DNA from: Flavobacterium sp. SM15
Lineage (GTDB): Bacteria > Bacteroidota > Bacteroidia > Flavobacteriales > Flavobacteriaceae
NCBI RefSeq assembly: GCF_022012335.1
Contig: NZ_JAKLTO010000007.1
Location: forward strand, 1-64,000
Direction: 5' to 3'
DNA length: 64,000 nucleotides
Of the stretch, positions 34,526 to 43,259 are shown piece by piece. Numbering within the stretch: position 1 is the first letter of the stretch; every line of letters begins with the position of its first letter. The translations under genes and the position numbers were made by a program. The notes under the pieces are model-generated. The model did no database searches. It saw only the letters and a program-made list of their open reading frames with translations, and was not told where the DNA came from.

Positions 34526-35380
34526 TTAGTTCATTACAGGTTTTACAGTATAACCGGCATTTTTCAGAAGCTGAAGCACGCCTTGCTCACCCGGTAAATG
34601 TGCTGCTCCTACGGCAAAGAAAACACTTTCTTTTTTCATTAAGTCGGGCATTTTCTTCGCCCAATTATTGTTACGAATGTCTAACATGTATTTTTTGTCT
34701 TCCGCATCCATGTATTTAGGGCTAATGGTCAATTGATAAAGTTTGTAAATTTGCTCTGAAGTATACACCGGAATCAAGGCTTTGAAATACTCCGAACCGT
34801 ACAGCTTGATCTGATCAATCATCTCATGATCTGAGTAGGCTTTCCCAAGAAAATCCAATTGCTCGCTGAGTTTTTCCAAGCCAATGGTTTCCATCTTTCT
34901 ATCGGTTGCCATTTTCATAAACTCCATTTCGTACATTTTTGGAGGACAATTTAACGATTTGAACATTACCACACTCATAATGGTCGTTAAGGTATAATTT
35001 TCAAACGTTTTGGCGTCTTTCCCTAGTTTTTCCTTTAAAAAAGCATCGAGTTTTTGATAATCTTCCGGATTTAAAGTCTTGCTAAGCGGCTCTTTGCCCA
35101 TTGCAGATTGTTGCATCAGGTTCAGTTCGGCAGGATCGTCCATATCAATTTCCAAAGCCAATTTGTCCGTTTTTGCAAAAGCTTTTAAGGTCTTATCGGT
35201 CATTTTAAAGTCGGATTCGCACATCATGTGTACCGTTCCGTAAAGATACGACGACTTAGAAAGCCCATTCCCTGAGATTTCCCAAAGCAAGCTATTTTCT
35301 GAAGTTTTTGTTTGAGCGTTTGCAGTTCCTCCAATTACAGAGGCTAAAAGTAAAAGCGAAGATTGAATTAGTTTTTTCAT
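34526..35380 (-). CDS. TraB/GumN family protein
   Basis: A 284-residue secreted protein of the TraB/GumN family (related to Tiki proteases). It has a signal peptide ending GGTANAQ. It has the family signatures SYLYGTVHMMCESDFKM near the N terminus, LALEIDMDD, and the C-terminal KESVFFAVGAAHLPGEQGVLQLLKNAGY. GxxH and the GAAHLPGE motif carry the putative metal-binding His and Glu. Function in bacteria is unclear; a metallohydrolase acting in the periplasm is plausible. The ATG at 35380 is chosen because it starts the signal peptide; an upstream extension to 35437 is unlikely. It heads a cluster with the ECF sigma gene (9 bp gap). Confidence 0.85.
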   Translation of the reverse strand: MKKLIQSSLLLLASVIGGTANAQTKTSENSLLWEISGNGLSKSSYLYGTVHMMCESDFKMTDKTLKAFAKTDKLALEIDMDDPAELNLMQQSAMGKEPLSKTLNPEDYQKLDAFLKEKLGKDAKTFENYTLTTIMSVVMFKSLNCPPKMYEMEFMKMATDRKMETIGLEKLSEQLDFLGKAYSDHEMIDQIKLYGSEYFKALIPVYTSEQIYKLYQLTISPKYMDAEDKKYMLDIRNNNWAKKMPDLMKKESVFFAVGAAHLPGEQGVLQLLKNAGYTVKPVMN

Positions 35381-35390
35381 TTTTTTGATT

Positions 35391-35494
35391 TTAAAGATTG
35401 ATGATGATTTTGATTTTTTCCGCTGCGCTCCAAACAATTCGGCTGTGCTTCGGGTGATGATATTGATGATTTTTATTGATTGATGATTGAAACG
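35391..35494. repeat. Low-complexity GATGAT tract with a GC-rich insert
   Basis: TGATGAT/TTGAT units surround a GC-rich piece at 35419-35453 (TCCGCTGCGCTCC ... CGGCTGTGCTTCGG). The piece resembles the core of the element at 14688-14757. It separates the TraB-like gene from the small membrane protein gene. No promoter box is visible. Confidence 0.4.
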
Positions 35495-35499
35495 TCCTT

Positions 35500-35697
35500 T
35501 TATTTAGTTCTCATTTGCTGCATTGCCATCATACTTTTGCCAAAAACAACAGCTGAAATAATCAGTACTGCTGCAGAAACATCTTTCCCAAACACTAAAT
35601 AGCTTACAAGAGAATAGCTTAATAAAAAGGAAGACAATAGAACTAATAAAATAGTGGCACTCGCTTTTACGTTGTTTGTATTGATTACTGTTTTCAT
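35500..35697 (-). CDS. Small two-TM membrane protein
   Basis: A 65-residue protein starting MKTVINTNNVKASATILL at ATG 35697 and with two hydrophobic segments (ATILLVLLSSFLLSYSLVSYLV and AAVLIISAVVFGKSMMAM). An upstream extension to 35739 exists but begins without a good start. I do not recognise the family. It lies between the TraB-like gene and bioF, all leftward, with no terminator seen. Small size and lack of motifs leave its function open. The hydrophobic pattern and ATG make it more likely real than not. Confidence 0.55.
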   Translation of the reverse strand: MKTVINTNNVKASATILLVLLSSFLLSYSLVSYLVFGKDVSAAVLIISAVVFGKSMMAMQQMRTK

Positions 35698-35772
35698 AAT
35701 GATTTTGTTTTTTTGGTTTACCACACGTAAGTAACCCAAAACACAAAACGTTACAAAAATTCTTAAACTTTT

Positions 35773-36909
35773 TTACAAAAGCCCGTAAATACTAGCTAAA
35801 ACAGCCGAAATTTCTTCTTTGGAATTATAACTGTGCAAACAAAAACGAAGGCGTTCCTGCCCTTGAGGCACTGTGGGAGAAAGTATCGCTTTTACATCAA
35901 AGCCTTTTGCCTGAAGCTGTTGTGCCATCGCTTTTACTTTTTCGTTTCCGGGAACAATGGCTGAATGGATGGCCGATTTGCTGTATACAAACATCGGTTG
36001 CAAACCCAAGCGGTTTTTTTCCTGATTGAAGTGAACCACATTTTCCCTAAGCGCACGTACTTTATCTGCAGACAACAACCCGTAAGCCGCTAAGATTGTA
36101 GCTAAGGAATGAGGAGAAAGCCCGGTTGTATAAATAAAACTACGCGAAAAATTGACCAGATAACTTTTCAGTTCAGAGCTTCCCAAAACGGCGGCTCCGT
36201 GACAACCCAAGCCTTTTCCAAAGGTCATGATGCGGGCAAAAACCTTATTGTGAAGTTGCATACTTTGCGTTAATCCTTCGCCATTTTCCCCAAAGACTCC
36301 TAAAGCATGAGCTTCGTCTATAACCAGGTAAGCCTTGTATTTTTCGGTAAGAGCCGTCAATTCTTCCAGGTTCGGAGAATCGCCATCCATGGAAAAAACG
36401 CTCTCCGTTACTACATAAATTTCTGCAGCCTCATCTTTAAACCGCAAAAGCAACCGCTGTAAATCTTCAAAATCATTGTGTTGAAACTTGTAGTTTTTCG
36501 CGTTAGACAATTGCATCCCATCGCGAATGGAGGCATGGATGAGTTCGTCGTACAGAATGACATCGCCCCGCTGCGGAACCGAACTAAAAAAGCCCACATT
36601 GGCATCGTAACCGGAATTGAAAACCAGTGCGCTTTCCGCATGGTGAAACTCGGCTATGAATACTTCCGCTTCCTTGTATAAAGAGTGATTTCCCGACAAC
36701 AACCTTGATCCGGTCGCACCATTGATTTTTAGATTTCTTTCGATTAGTAAATCATGCGTTGCTTCAAACAATTCTGCCGAGCGGGCAAACCCCAAATAAT
36801 CATTGGAAGAAAAATCGATTAAAGCAGTCGACTCCGGAAGTTTTCGCAAAGAATGCGCCTCGCTGCGCTGTTCCAATTTTTGGGATAATGCCTTGGGAAA
36901 TCGTTTCAT
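35773..36909 (-). CDS. bioF: 8-amino-7-oxononanoate synthase
   Basis: BioF condenses pimeloyl-thioester with L-alanine to make KAPA, the first biotin ring-building step. The 378-residue alpha-oxoamine synthase shows FSSNDYLGFA, GATGSRLLSGNHSLY, ALVFNSGYDANVGF, the PLP-stacking His region ELIHASIRDGM, VIDEAHALGVFGENGEG, and the PLP Lys in TFGKGLGCHGA. Related glycine acetyltransferases share these motifs, but other bio genes lie within 20 kb. The ATG at 36909 is 4 nt after a TATCTTTG box, so the mRNA may be leaderless. It is transcribed apart from bioA/bioD. Confidence 0.92.
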   Translation of the reverse strand: MKRFPKALSQKLEQRSEAHSLRKLPESTALIDFSSNDYLGFARSAELFEATHDLLIERNLKINGATGSRLLSGNHSLYKEAEVFIAEFHHAESALVFNSGYDANVGFFSSVPQRGDVILYDELIHASIRDGMQLSNAKNYKFQHNDFEDLQRLLLRFKDEAAEIYVVTESVFSMDGDSPNLEELTALTEKYKAYLVIDEAHALGVFGENGEGLTQSMQLHNKVFARIMTFGKGLGCHGAAVLGSSELKSYLVNFSRSFIYTTGLSPHSLATILAAYGLLSADKVRALRENVVHFNQEKNRLGLQPMFVYSKSAIHSAIVPGNEKVKAMAQQLQAKGFDVKAILSPTVPQGQERLRFCLHSYNSKEEISAVLASIYGLL

Positions 36910-36913
36910 AACC

Positions 36914-36921
36914 CAAAGATA
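36914..36921 (-). promoter_or_regulatory. -7 box for bioF, 4 nt from ATG
   Basis: TATCTTTG, then GGTT, then ATG at 36909. Same spacing as at pth and panD. Confidence 0.5.
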
Positions 36922-37009
36922 ATCATCTTTTTGTTTTTTGGCTTGCAGAAACTATGACTGATGTGGTTGTCTTTTATAAATCTTGAAAATTTTAAAAGTG
37001 AAGCAATAA

Positions 37010-37037
37010 AAAAGACCGCTCTTTTGAACGGCCTTTT
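37010..37037 (-). terminator. Terminator of the YD-like repeat protein gene
   Basis: Imperfect stem AAAAG(A)CCG / CGG(C)CTTTT with one mismatch, 22 bp past the stop of the leftward gene; T's follow in that direction. Confidence 0.65.
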
Positions 37038-37059
37038 CTTAAATTATAACTTAAAGCAA

Positions 37060-38238
37060 TTATTGTTTTATCACTTTTAAAGTTTGATTTTTTCCTTGTC
37101 CTACTTGGATAAAATAAATCCCTTTGGCAAGGTGATTAATATTTACAGTAGTTTCCTCTCCGTTTAATGCACCTCTTACCACTGGTCTTCCGAATTGGTC
37201 AAAAACTGCATAAGCCTTATTCTCTGCAAAGTTTTTGGTTTGAATTCTGATCATATCAGACGCCGGATTTGGGTAAACCGCTATACCGTTTGCAAAAACA
37301 AGATCATTAACCCCCATCGTGGGCTGATAGGTATAGGTTACTCTTTGTTGATTTTCCCAGATGCTTGAGTTTTCGTTCCAGGTTTGTGAAATCTGCTGTT
37401 CAAGATATCCGTTGGCATTGTTTGTCATATTATATTGAGAGCTACTTTTCCATGCACTTAAAGCCTCATCCCAACCCTGAAACAAATAATGGATCAAGTG
37501 ATTGTTACCGTCGTAAGTATTGATTTGTTTTGATGAATTTTTCCAATCAGTACCAACCCAATCTTCCGTAACTTTTGACTGAATGTTATTAGCGCCATCG
37601 TAATTAAAGGTTACTCTTTTGGAATTGATCCAAGTAGTGGTTTGTTCGTCCCAATTTTGATCAATGTAGAAATTAATTGTCCCGTCAGGATTATTGGTAT
37701 AGTTATATTGAAATAAATTTTCCCAGGAATTAGCAGAGCTATTCCAAAGTTGAAACAAATAGTTAACCAAATAATTGTTCGCATCATAAGTCTGTACGGT
37801 ACGTGATGCATTTGCCCAGTTGTTACCACCCAGATTATTTTCCACAATGATTTCAGTGATTGACCCTTGTGGATTGTAGCTATAGACAGCTCTATTAGCA
37901 TCCAGCCAAACCGAATTAGCTTCATCCCAATTTTGAGAAATATAAGAACTTAAAGTTCCATTTGGATTGTTAGTATGATTGTATTGAACTAAATTTTTCC
38001 AATTACTGGAAGGGGTATCCCAAATTTGGTATTGGTAATTGATCATGTAATTATTGGCATCGTAAGCATAAGTGGTTTTTCCCATATTTTGCCAATTGTT
38101 GTTGGTCCAGCTTTCAATGAGCTGCGTCTGAAAATTTTGCCCGAAAGAGTTTAGTCCGATCACCAAACTGGTCATCAACATAACTTTTGAAAGGGATTTA
38201 CCTGATGCTTTTAATACTTTACGTAGTTCTTTTTTCAT
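37060..38238 (-). CDS. T9SS-exported protein with YD-like repeats
   Basis: A 392-residue secreted protein. The N terminus has a basic stretch (MKKELRKVLKASGKSLSKV) before the hydrophobic core (LMTSLVIGLNSFGQ). Residues 45-305 hold about nine repeats of roughly 30 residues, each with Y-[DN]-x-x-N followed by Trp (YDANNY at 59, 151; YDGNN at 242; YNHTNNPNG, YNYTNNPDG, YNMTNNANG between). They form three super-repeats of about 91. These look like RHS/YD repeats without an Rhs core. The end is a type A T9SS sorting domain (IAVYPNPASDMIRI ... LKVIKQ). Likely a surface or extracellular beta-structure protein; ligand unknown. Confidence 0.85.
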   Translation of the reverse strand: MKKELRKVLKASGKSLSKVMLMTSLVIGLNSFGQNFQTQLIESWTNNNWQNMGKTTYAYDANNYMINYQYQIWDTPSSNWKNLVQYNHTNNPNGTLSSYISQNWDEANSVWLDANRAVYSYNPQGSITEIIVENNLGGNNWANASRTVQTYDANNYLVNYLFQLWNSSANSWENLFQYNYTNNPDGTINFYIDQNWDEQTTTWINSKRVTFNYDGANNIQSKVTEDWVGTDWKNSSKQINTYDGNNHLIHYLFQGWDEALSAWKSSSQYNMTNNANGYLEQQISQTWNENSSIWENQQRVTYTYQPTMGVNDLVFANGIAVYPNPASDMIRIQTKNFAENKAYAVFDQFGRPVVRGALNGEETTVNINHLAKGIYFIQVGQGKNQTLKVIKQ

Positions 38239-38483
38239 ATATAATTCACTAATGTTTACTTATTTATCCCTCACAAATTGACAAACCTTACAGTAATGCT
38301 TCTTTTGTGAACCTTTAAAATTCACGAGCTAAATTAATACAAAAATTCTTATTCTTTAAAGAAAGACTTGGAACAACTTTTTTAAAACCACAAAAAGGAC
38401 TGTTTATCAAACACTTAGAGGTTCATGCCTCGTTATTTTTAAATACAAGCTGTAAAATTTTATTGTTTTTCATATTTTTATTA
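38239..38483. other. AT-rich divergent intergenic region
   Basis: Between the YD-like repeat gene and the DUF2975 gene. No ORF, repeat or clear leftward promoter box is visible; the rightward promoter lies at its right edge. Confidence 0.5.
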
Positions 38484-38511
38484 TTGTTTTTCGATAATTT
38501 TTATACATTTG
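38484..38511 (+). promoter_or_regulatory. Promoter for the DUF2975-HTH pair
   Basis: TTG at 38484-38486, 17-bp spacer, TACATTTG at 38504-38511. It lies inside the frame extension that starts at 38463, which argues for ATG 38535. Confidence 0.6.
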
Positions 38512-38534
38512 CTGAAACCAATAATAAAATAATC

Positions 38535-39053
38535 ATGAGAAAATTAAATTTATTAAAAAGCTTTATTTCCATCTTCTTTCTTTTACAATGCATCGGTATA
38601 ATGGCCGTGCTTATTTTTGCAGTTGTAATTTTATGTCAAAAGGGAGATTTAGACTTCCCTATTAATATTAACGGAAATAAAGTGGAAATTATAGATTTTC
38701 CGACTAAAATAGCTATTATTTTTGTTTGCTTTGGATATGCAGCCTTTGTTTATGGCATCTATCTTTTTAAACAAATCTTAGAATTATTTGCCTTAAGAAT
38801 TATTTTTGACGACCGTATTATTAACAATTTTAATAAGATTGGTAAGGCGTTTGTAGTTGCGACGGTATTAACCCAAATTCCAATTTTCATTTTAAAAATT
38901 AATGGTCAAAAAAGGGATGCTGATTTCAATTTTACTTCAGGAGGATTTGATTCTTTTTTATTCACTACCGGTTTGGCCCTGTTTTTTATGGTGCTAAGCG
39001 AAGTATTCAAAATAGCCAAAAACATGAAAGAAGAAAACGAATTAACTGTATAA
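38535..39053 (+). CDS. DUF2975-family membrane protein
   Basis: A 172-residue protein with four hydrophobic segments: ISIFFLLQCIGIMAVLIFAVVIL, IAIIFVCFGYAAFVYGIYLFK, AFVVATVLTQIPIFIL and FTTGLALFFMVLSEVFKIA. The ELFALRIIFDDRIINNFNKIGKAF linker is typical of the DUF2975 family. It is followed 2 bp later by a small Cro/CI-type HTH gene, the usual partner (a YoaS/YozG-like pair). The start at ATG 38535 is supported by the promoter just upstream; an extended frame to 38463 is rejected. Function unknown; a membrane sensor or stress-linked module is often proposed. Confidence 0.8.
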   Translation: MRKLNLLKSFISIFFLLQCIGIMAVLIFAVVILCQKGDLDFPININGNKVEIIDFPTKIAIIFVCFGYAAFVYGIYLFKQILELFALRIIFDDRIINNFNKIGKAFVVATVLTQIPIFILKINGQKRDADFNFTSGGFDSFLFTTGLALFFMVLSEVFKIAKNMKEENELTV

Positions 39054-39055
39054 CT

Positions 39056-39268
39056 ATGCCTATTATAGTAAATCTAGATGTGATGCTGGCTAAGCGCAAG
39101 ATGCGCTCCAACGAATTGGCGGAACAAATCGGCATCACTACCGCAAATTTATCCATTTTAAAGACCGGAAAAGCAAAAGCGATCCGGTTTTCCACCTTAG
39201 AGTCCATTTGTGAAATTTTGGAATGCCAGCCAGGCGATATTATGGAATATGTGAAGGAAGAGCAATAA
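39056..39268 (+). CDS. Cro/CI-type helix-turn-helix regulator
   Basis: A 70-residue HTH_26/XRE protein, essentially one DNA-binding domain: MLAKRKMRSNELAEQIGITTANLSILKTG carries helices 1-3 with the recognition helix at ITTANLSILK. RFSTLESICEILECQPGDIMEYV is the conserved C-terminal helix pair of this subfamily. It starts 2 bp after the DUF2975 gene, so the two are co-translated. Such pairs are widespread in Firmicutes and Bacteroidetes. The regulator probably controls its own operon. It is convergent with atpC; a shared terminator lies between. Confidence 0.88.
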   Translation: MPIIVNLDVMLAKRKMRSNELAEQIGITTANLSILKTGKAKAIRFSTLESICEILECQPGDIMEYVKEEQ

Positions 39269-39374
39269 ATACAGTTCCCAATTTAGAAGCGAACCAATCA
39301 AATAATTAAACCGGTCAAACCATATAAGACATATTCGTTTTTCTGAGACTCATTATTTATCACGAAAAAACAAA

Positions 39375-39400
39375 AAAGCCCAGCATAAATGCTGGGCTTT
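39375..39400. terminator. Bidirectional terminator
   Basis: Stem AAAGCCCAGCAT / ATGCTGGGCTTT with a 2-nt centre, between the HTH gene and the convergent atpC. Confidence 0.9.
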
Positions 39401-39418
39401 TCTTTATATCCAATTGTC

Positions 39419-39700
39419 TTAGTCGGCTAAAACAATTATCTTATTGTCGTTCATTTCGATCGTTCCCGAAGTGATAGGCAACCAATACGTTTGTTCGTTA
39501 AGTTTATTGAATTTGTCTGCAAATTCTTTAGCAATCTTAATGTTTGAACCCACGATTTTCACGTTACCTTTTGTTAACAACGACACTATGGGCGCGTGGT
39601 TGTTCAACATCTGGAACTCACCATTTACTCCTGGAACCGCTACTGAAGTAACTTCTCCTTTAAATAAAGTGGCTTCCGGTGATACAATTTCTACAATCAT
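39419..39700 (-). CDS. atpC: F1 ATP synthase epsilon subunit (short form)
   Basis: The epsilon subunit links the c-ring rotor to gamma in F1. This 93-residue protein contains only the N-terminal beta-sandwich: MIVEIVSPEATLFKGEVTSVAVPGVNGEF, the NHAPIVSLLTKGNVKI loop and a GTIEMNDNKIIVLAD end. The C-terminal helical hairpin that inhibits ATP hydrolysis in many bacteria (usual length 130-140) is absent, as is common in Bacteroidetes. It follows atpD by 47 bp on the same strand and is the last gene before the terminator. The other ATP synthase genes are not in this window. Confidence 0.93.
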   Translation of the reverse strand: MIVEIVSPEATLFKGEVTSVAVPGVNGEFQMLNNHAPIVSLLTKGNVKIVGSNIKIAKEFADKFNKLNEQTYWLPITSGTIEMNDNKIIVLAD

Positions 39701-39747
39701 TTTATACTTGCTTTATACTTTAAGCTTTAGGCTTTAAGCAATTAAAA

Positions 39748-41262
<1,515 letters not shown>

Positions 41263-41320
41263 TTATGTATTTATTAAACAGCTATTTACGTTTTATGAAA
41301 AAACCTCTTTTTTCAGAGCG

Positions 41321-41352
41321 CAAAGATAGTTTTTTATCGCTTAATAATCCAA
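41321..41352 (-). promoter_or_regulatory. Promoter of atpD-atpC
   Basis: Reading leftward: TTG (complement of 41350-41352), 21-bp spacer, TATCTTTG (complement of 41321-41328). Confidence 0.65.
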
Positions 41353-41378
41353 CTTAATTTTTGAATTTTTTGCAATAA

Positions 41379-41405
41379 AAAAGCGGACTGTTAAAATCCG
41401 CTTTT
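41379..41405 (-). terminator. Terminator of glmS
   Basis: Stem AAAAGCGGA / TCCGCTTTT with a 9-nt loop, 5 bp past the glmS stop; T's follow leftward. Confidence 0.85.
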
Positions 41406-41409
41406 GATA

Positions 41410-43257
41410 TTATTCCACAGTAACTGATTTTGCAAGGTTTCTGGGCTGATCGACGTTACATTGGCGCATTACCGCAATATGGTACGACAACAACTGCAAC
41501 GGAATAGTCGTTAACAACGGAGTAAGCGCTTCGGCCGTGTCCGGAATTTCAATGATATGATCGGCCAATTCCTTTACCTGAACATCACCTTTGGTAACTA
41601 CTGCAATAATTTTTCCGCTACGCGCTTTGATCTCCTGAATGTTACTCACTACTTTATCGTAATGATTTTGTTTTGGCGCAATAACCACTACCGGCATTTG
41701 CTCGTCGATAAGTGCAATTGGTCCGTGTTTCATCTCAGCAGCGGGGTATCCTTCGGCATGGATATAAGAGATCTCTTTTAACTTAAGCGCTCCTTCCAAA
41801 GCAACAGGGAAATTATAACCACGTCCTAAATAAAGACAGTTTGGCGCACTTTTATAAATCGACGCGATGGTTTTAGCCACTTCGTTGGTTTGCAACGCTT
41901 CTTCCACTTTTTCAGGAATCAACTCCAACTCCAACAAATAACGCTGGTAATCAGACTGACTCATCGTTCCTTTAGCCTTAGCCAAACGAAGCGAAATCAA
42001 AGTCAATATAGTAATTTGTGTTGTAAATGCTTTTGTAGAAGCCACTCCAATTTCAGGCCCTGCGTGGGTATAAGCGCCCGCATGCGTTTCACGCGAAATT
42101 GAAGACCCCACCACATTACACACTCCAAAAACAAACGCTCCTTTTTCTTTAGCCAATTTAATCGCGGCTAAAGTATCGGCTGTTTCTCCGGATTGGGAAA
42201 TCGCGATGACCACATCGTTCGGGTAAATAATTGGATTTCGGTATCGGAATTCGGAAGCATATTCCACTTCTACCGGAATTCTTGCAAATTCTTCGAAGAT
42301 GTATTCTGCTACCAAACCGGCATGCCATGAAGTACCACAAGCCACAATTAAAATTCGGCTCGCGTTGGTGAATTTTTCAATATTATCCTCCACGCCCGCC
42401 ATTTGGATAATTCCTTTGTTGGCAAGCAAACGCCCGCGGTAGGTATCTTTAATCACATTGGGCTGTTCGTAGATTTCCTTTAACATGAAATGATCGTATC
42501 CTCCCTTTTCAATCTGCTCCAAATTCATCTGAAGCTGCTGAATGTAAGGATCTACCAATGAGTCGTCTTTAATTTTACGCACTTTCATTGGTTTACCTAA
42601 ACGGATAATTGCCATTTCTTCATCTTCCAGATAAATCGCATTATTCGTATATTCGATAAACGGAGAAGCATCAGAAGCGACAAAATATTCGTCTTCCCCG
42701 ATTCCGATTGCTAACGGGCTACCCAAACGGGCTGCTACGATTTCATCCGGTTTTTTGGTATCCATCACAGCAATAGCATAAGCTCCAACCACTTGGTTTA
42801 AAGCCACCTGCACTGCTTTTCCTAGTTTAAGGTTTTCTTTTTTCTGAACTTCCTCAATAAGGTTAATCAACACTTCGGTATCCGTATCGGATTTAAAAGT
42901 ATACCCTCTATTGATAAGCTCTTTTTTCAAAGGCTCATAATTTTCGATGATCCCGTTGTGGATAATTACCAACTCTCCAGAATTGGAAAAATGCGGATGC
43001 GAGTTCACATCGTTAGGCACTCCGTGTGTTGCCCAGCGCGTATGTCCCATTCCCATAGTTCCGGTAAGGGTAATTTCTTTTTCAGCTCTGGCTTCCAAAT
43101 CGGAAACTTTTCCTTTGGTTTTAGCTAGTTTAAAGCCTCCATTTTCACACAAAACCACACCGGCACTGTCGTAACCACGGTACTCTAATCTTTTCAAACC
43201 TTTAATGATCACAGGATAAGCCTCTCTGTGACCTATATATCCAACAATTCCACACAT
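41410..43257 (-). CDS. glmS: Glutamine-fructose-6-phosphate aminotransferase
   Basis: GlmS makes glucosamine 6-phosphate from fructose 6-phosphate and glutamine, the entry to UDP-GlcNAc for peptidoglycan and lipid A. The 615-residue protein has the N-terminal glutaminase (MCGIVGYIG, nucleophile Cys2; RLEYRGYDSAG; HTRWATHG) and two SIS domains (CGTSWHAGL, ISQSGETADTLAA, STKAFTTQ, KEISYIHAEGYPAAEMKHGPIAL). The end AKSVTVE is standard. It is the third gene of an operon with the GT5-domain protein and the DUF4270 lipoprotein (2 bp gap). No glmS ribozyme is evident upstream. Confidence 0.97.
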   Translation of the reverse strand: MCGIVGYIGHREAYPVIIKGLKRLEYRGYDSAGVVLCENGGFKLAKTKGKVSDLEARAEKEITLTGTMGMGHTRWATHGVPNDVNSHPHFSNSGELVIIHNGIIENYEPLKKELINRGYTFKSDTDTEVLINLIEEVQKKENLKLGKAVQVALNQVVGAYAIAVMDTKKPDEIVAARLGSPLAIGIGEDEYFVASDASPFIEYTNNAIYLEDEEMAIIRLGKPMKVRKIKDDSLVDPYIQQLQMNLEQIEKGGYDHFMLKEIYEQPNVIKDTYRGRLLANKGIIQMAGVEDNIEKFTNASRILIVACGTSWHAGLVAEYIFEEFARIPVEVEYASEFRYRNPIIYPNDVVIAISQSGETADTLAAIKLAKEKGAFVFGVCNVVGSSISRETHAGAYTHAGPEIGVASTKAFTTQITILTLISLRLAKAKGTMSQSDYQRYLLELELIPEKVEEALQTNEVAKTIASIYKSAPNCLYLGRGYNFPVALEGALKLKEISYIHAEGYPAAEMKHGPIALIDEQMPVVVIAPKQNHYDKVVSNIQEIKARSGKIIAVVTKGDVQVKELADHIIEIPDTAEALTPLLTTIPLQLLSYHIAVMRQCNVDQPRNLAKSVTVE

Positions 43258-43259
43258 AT

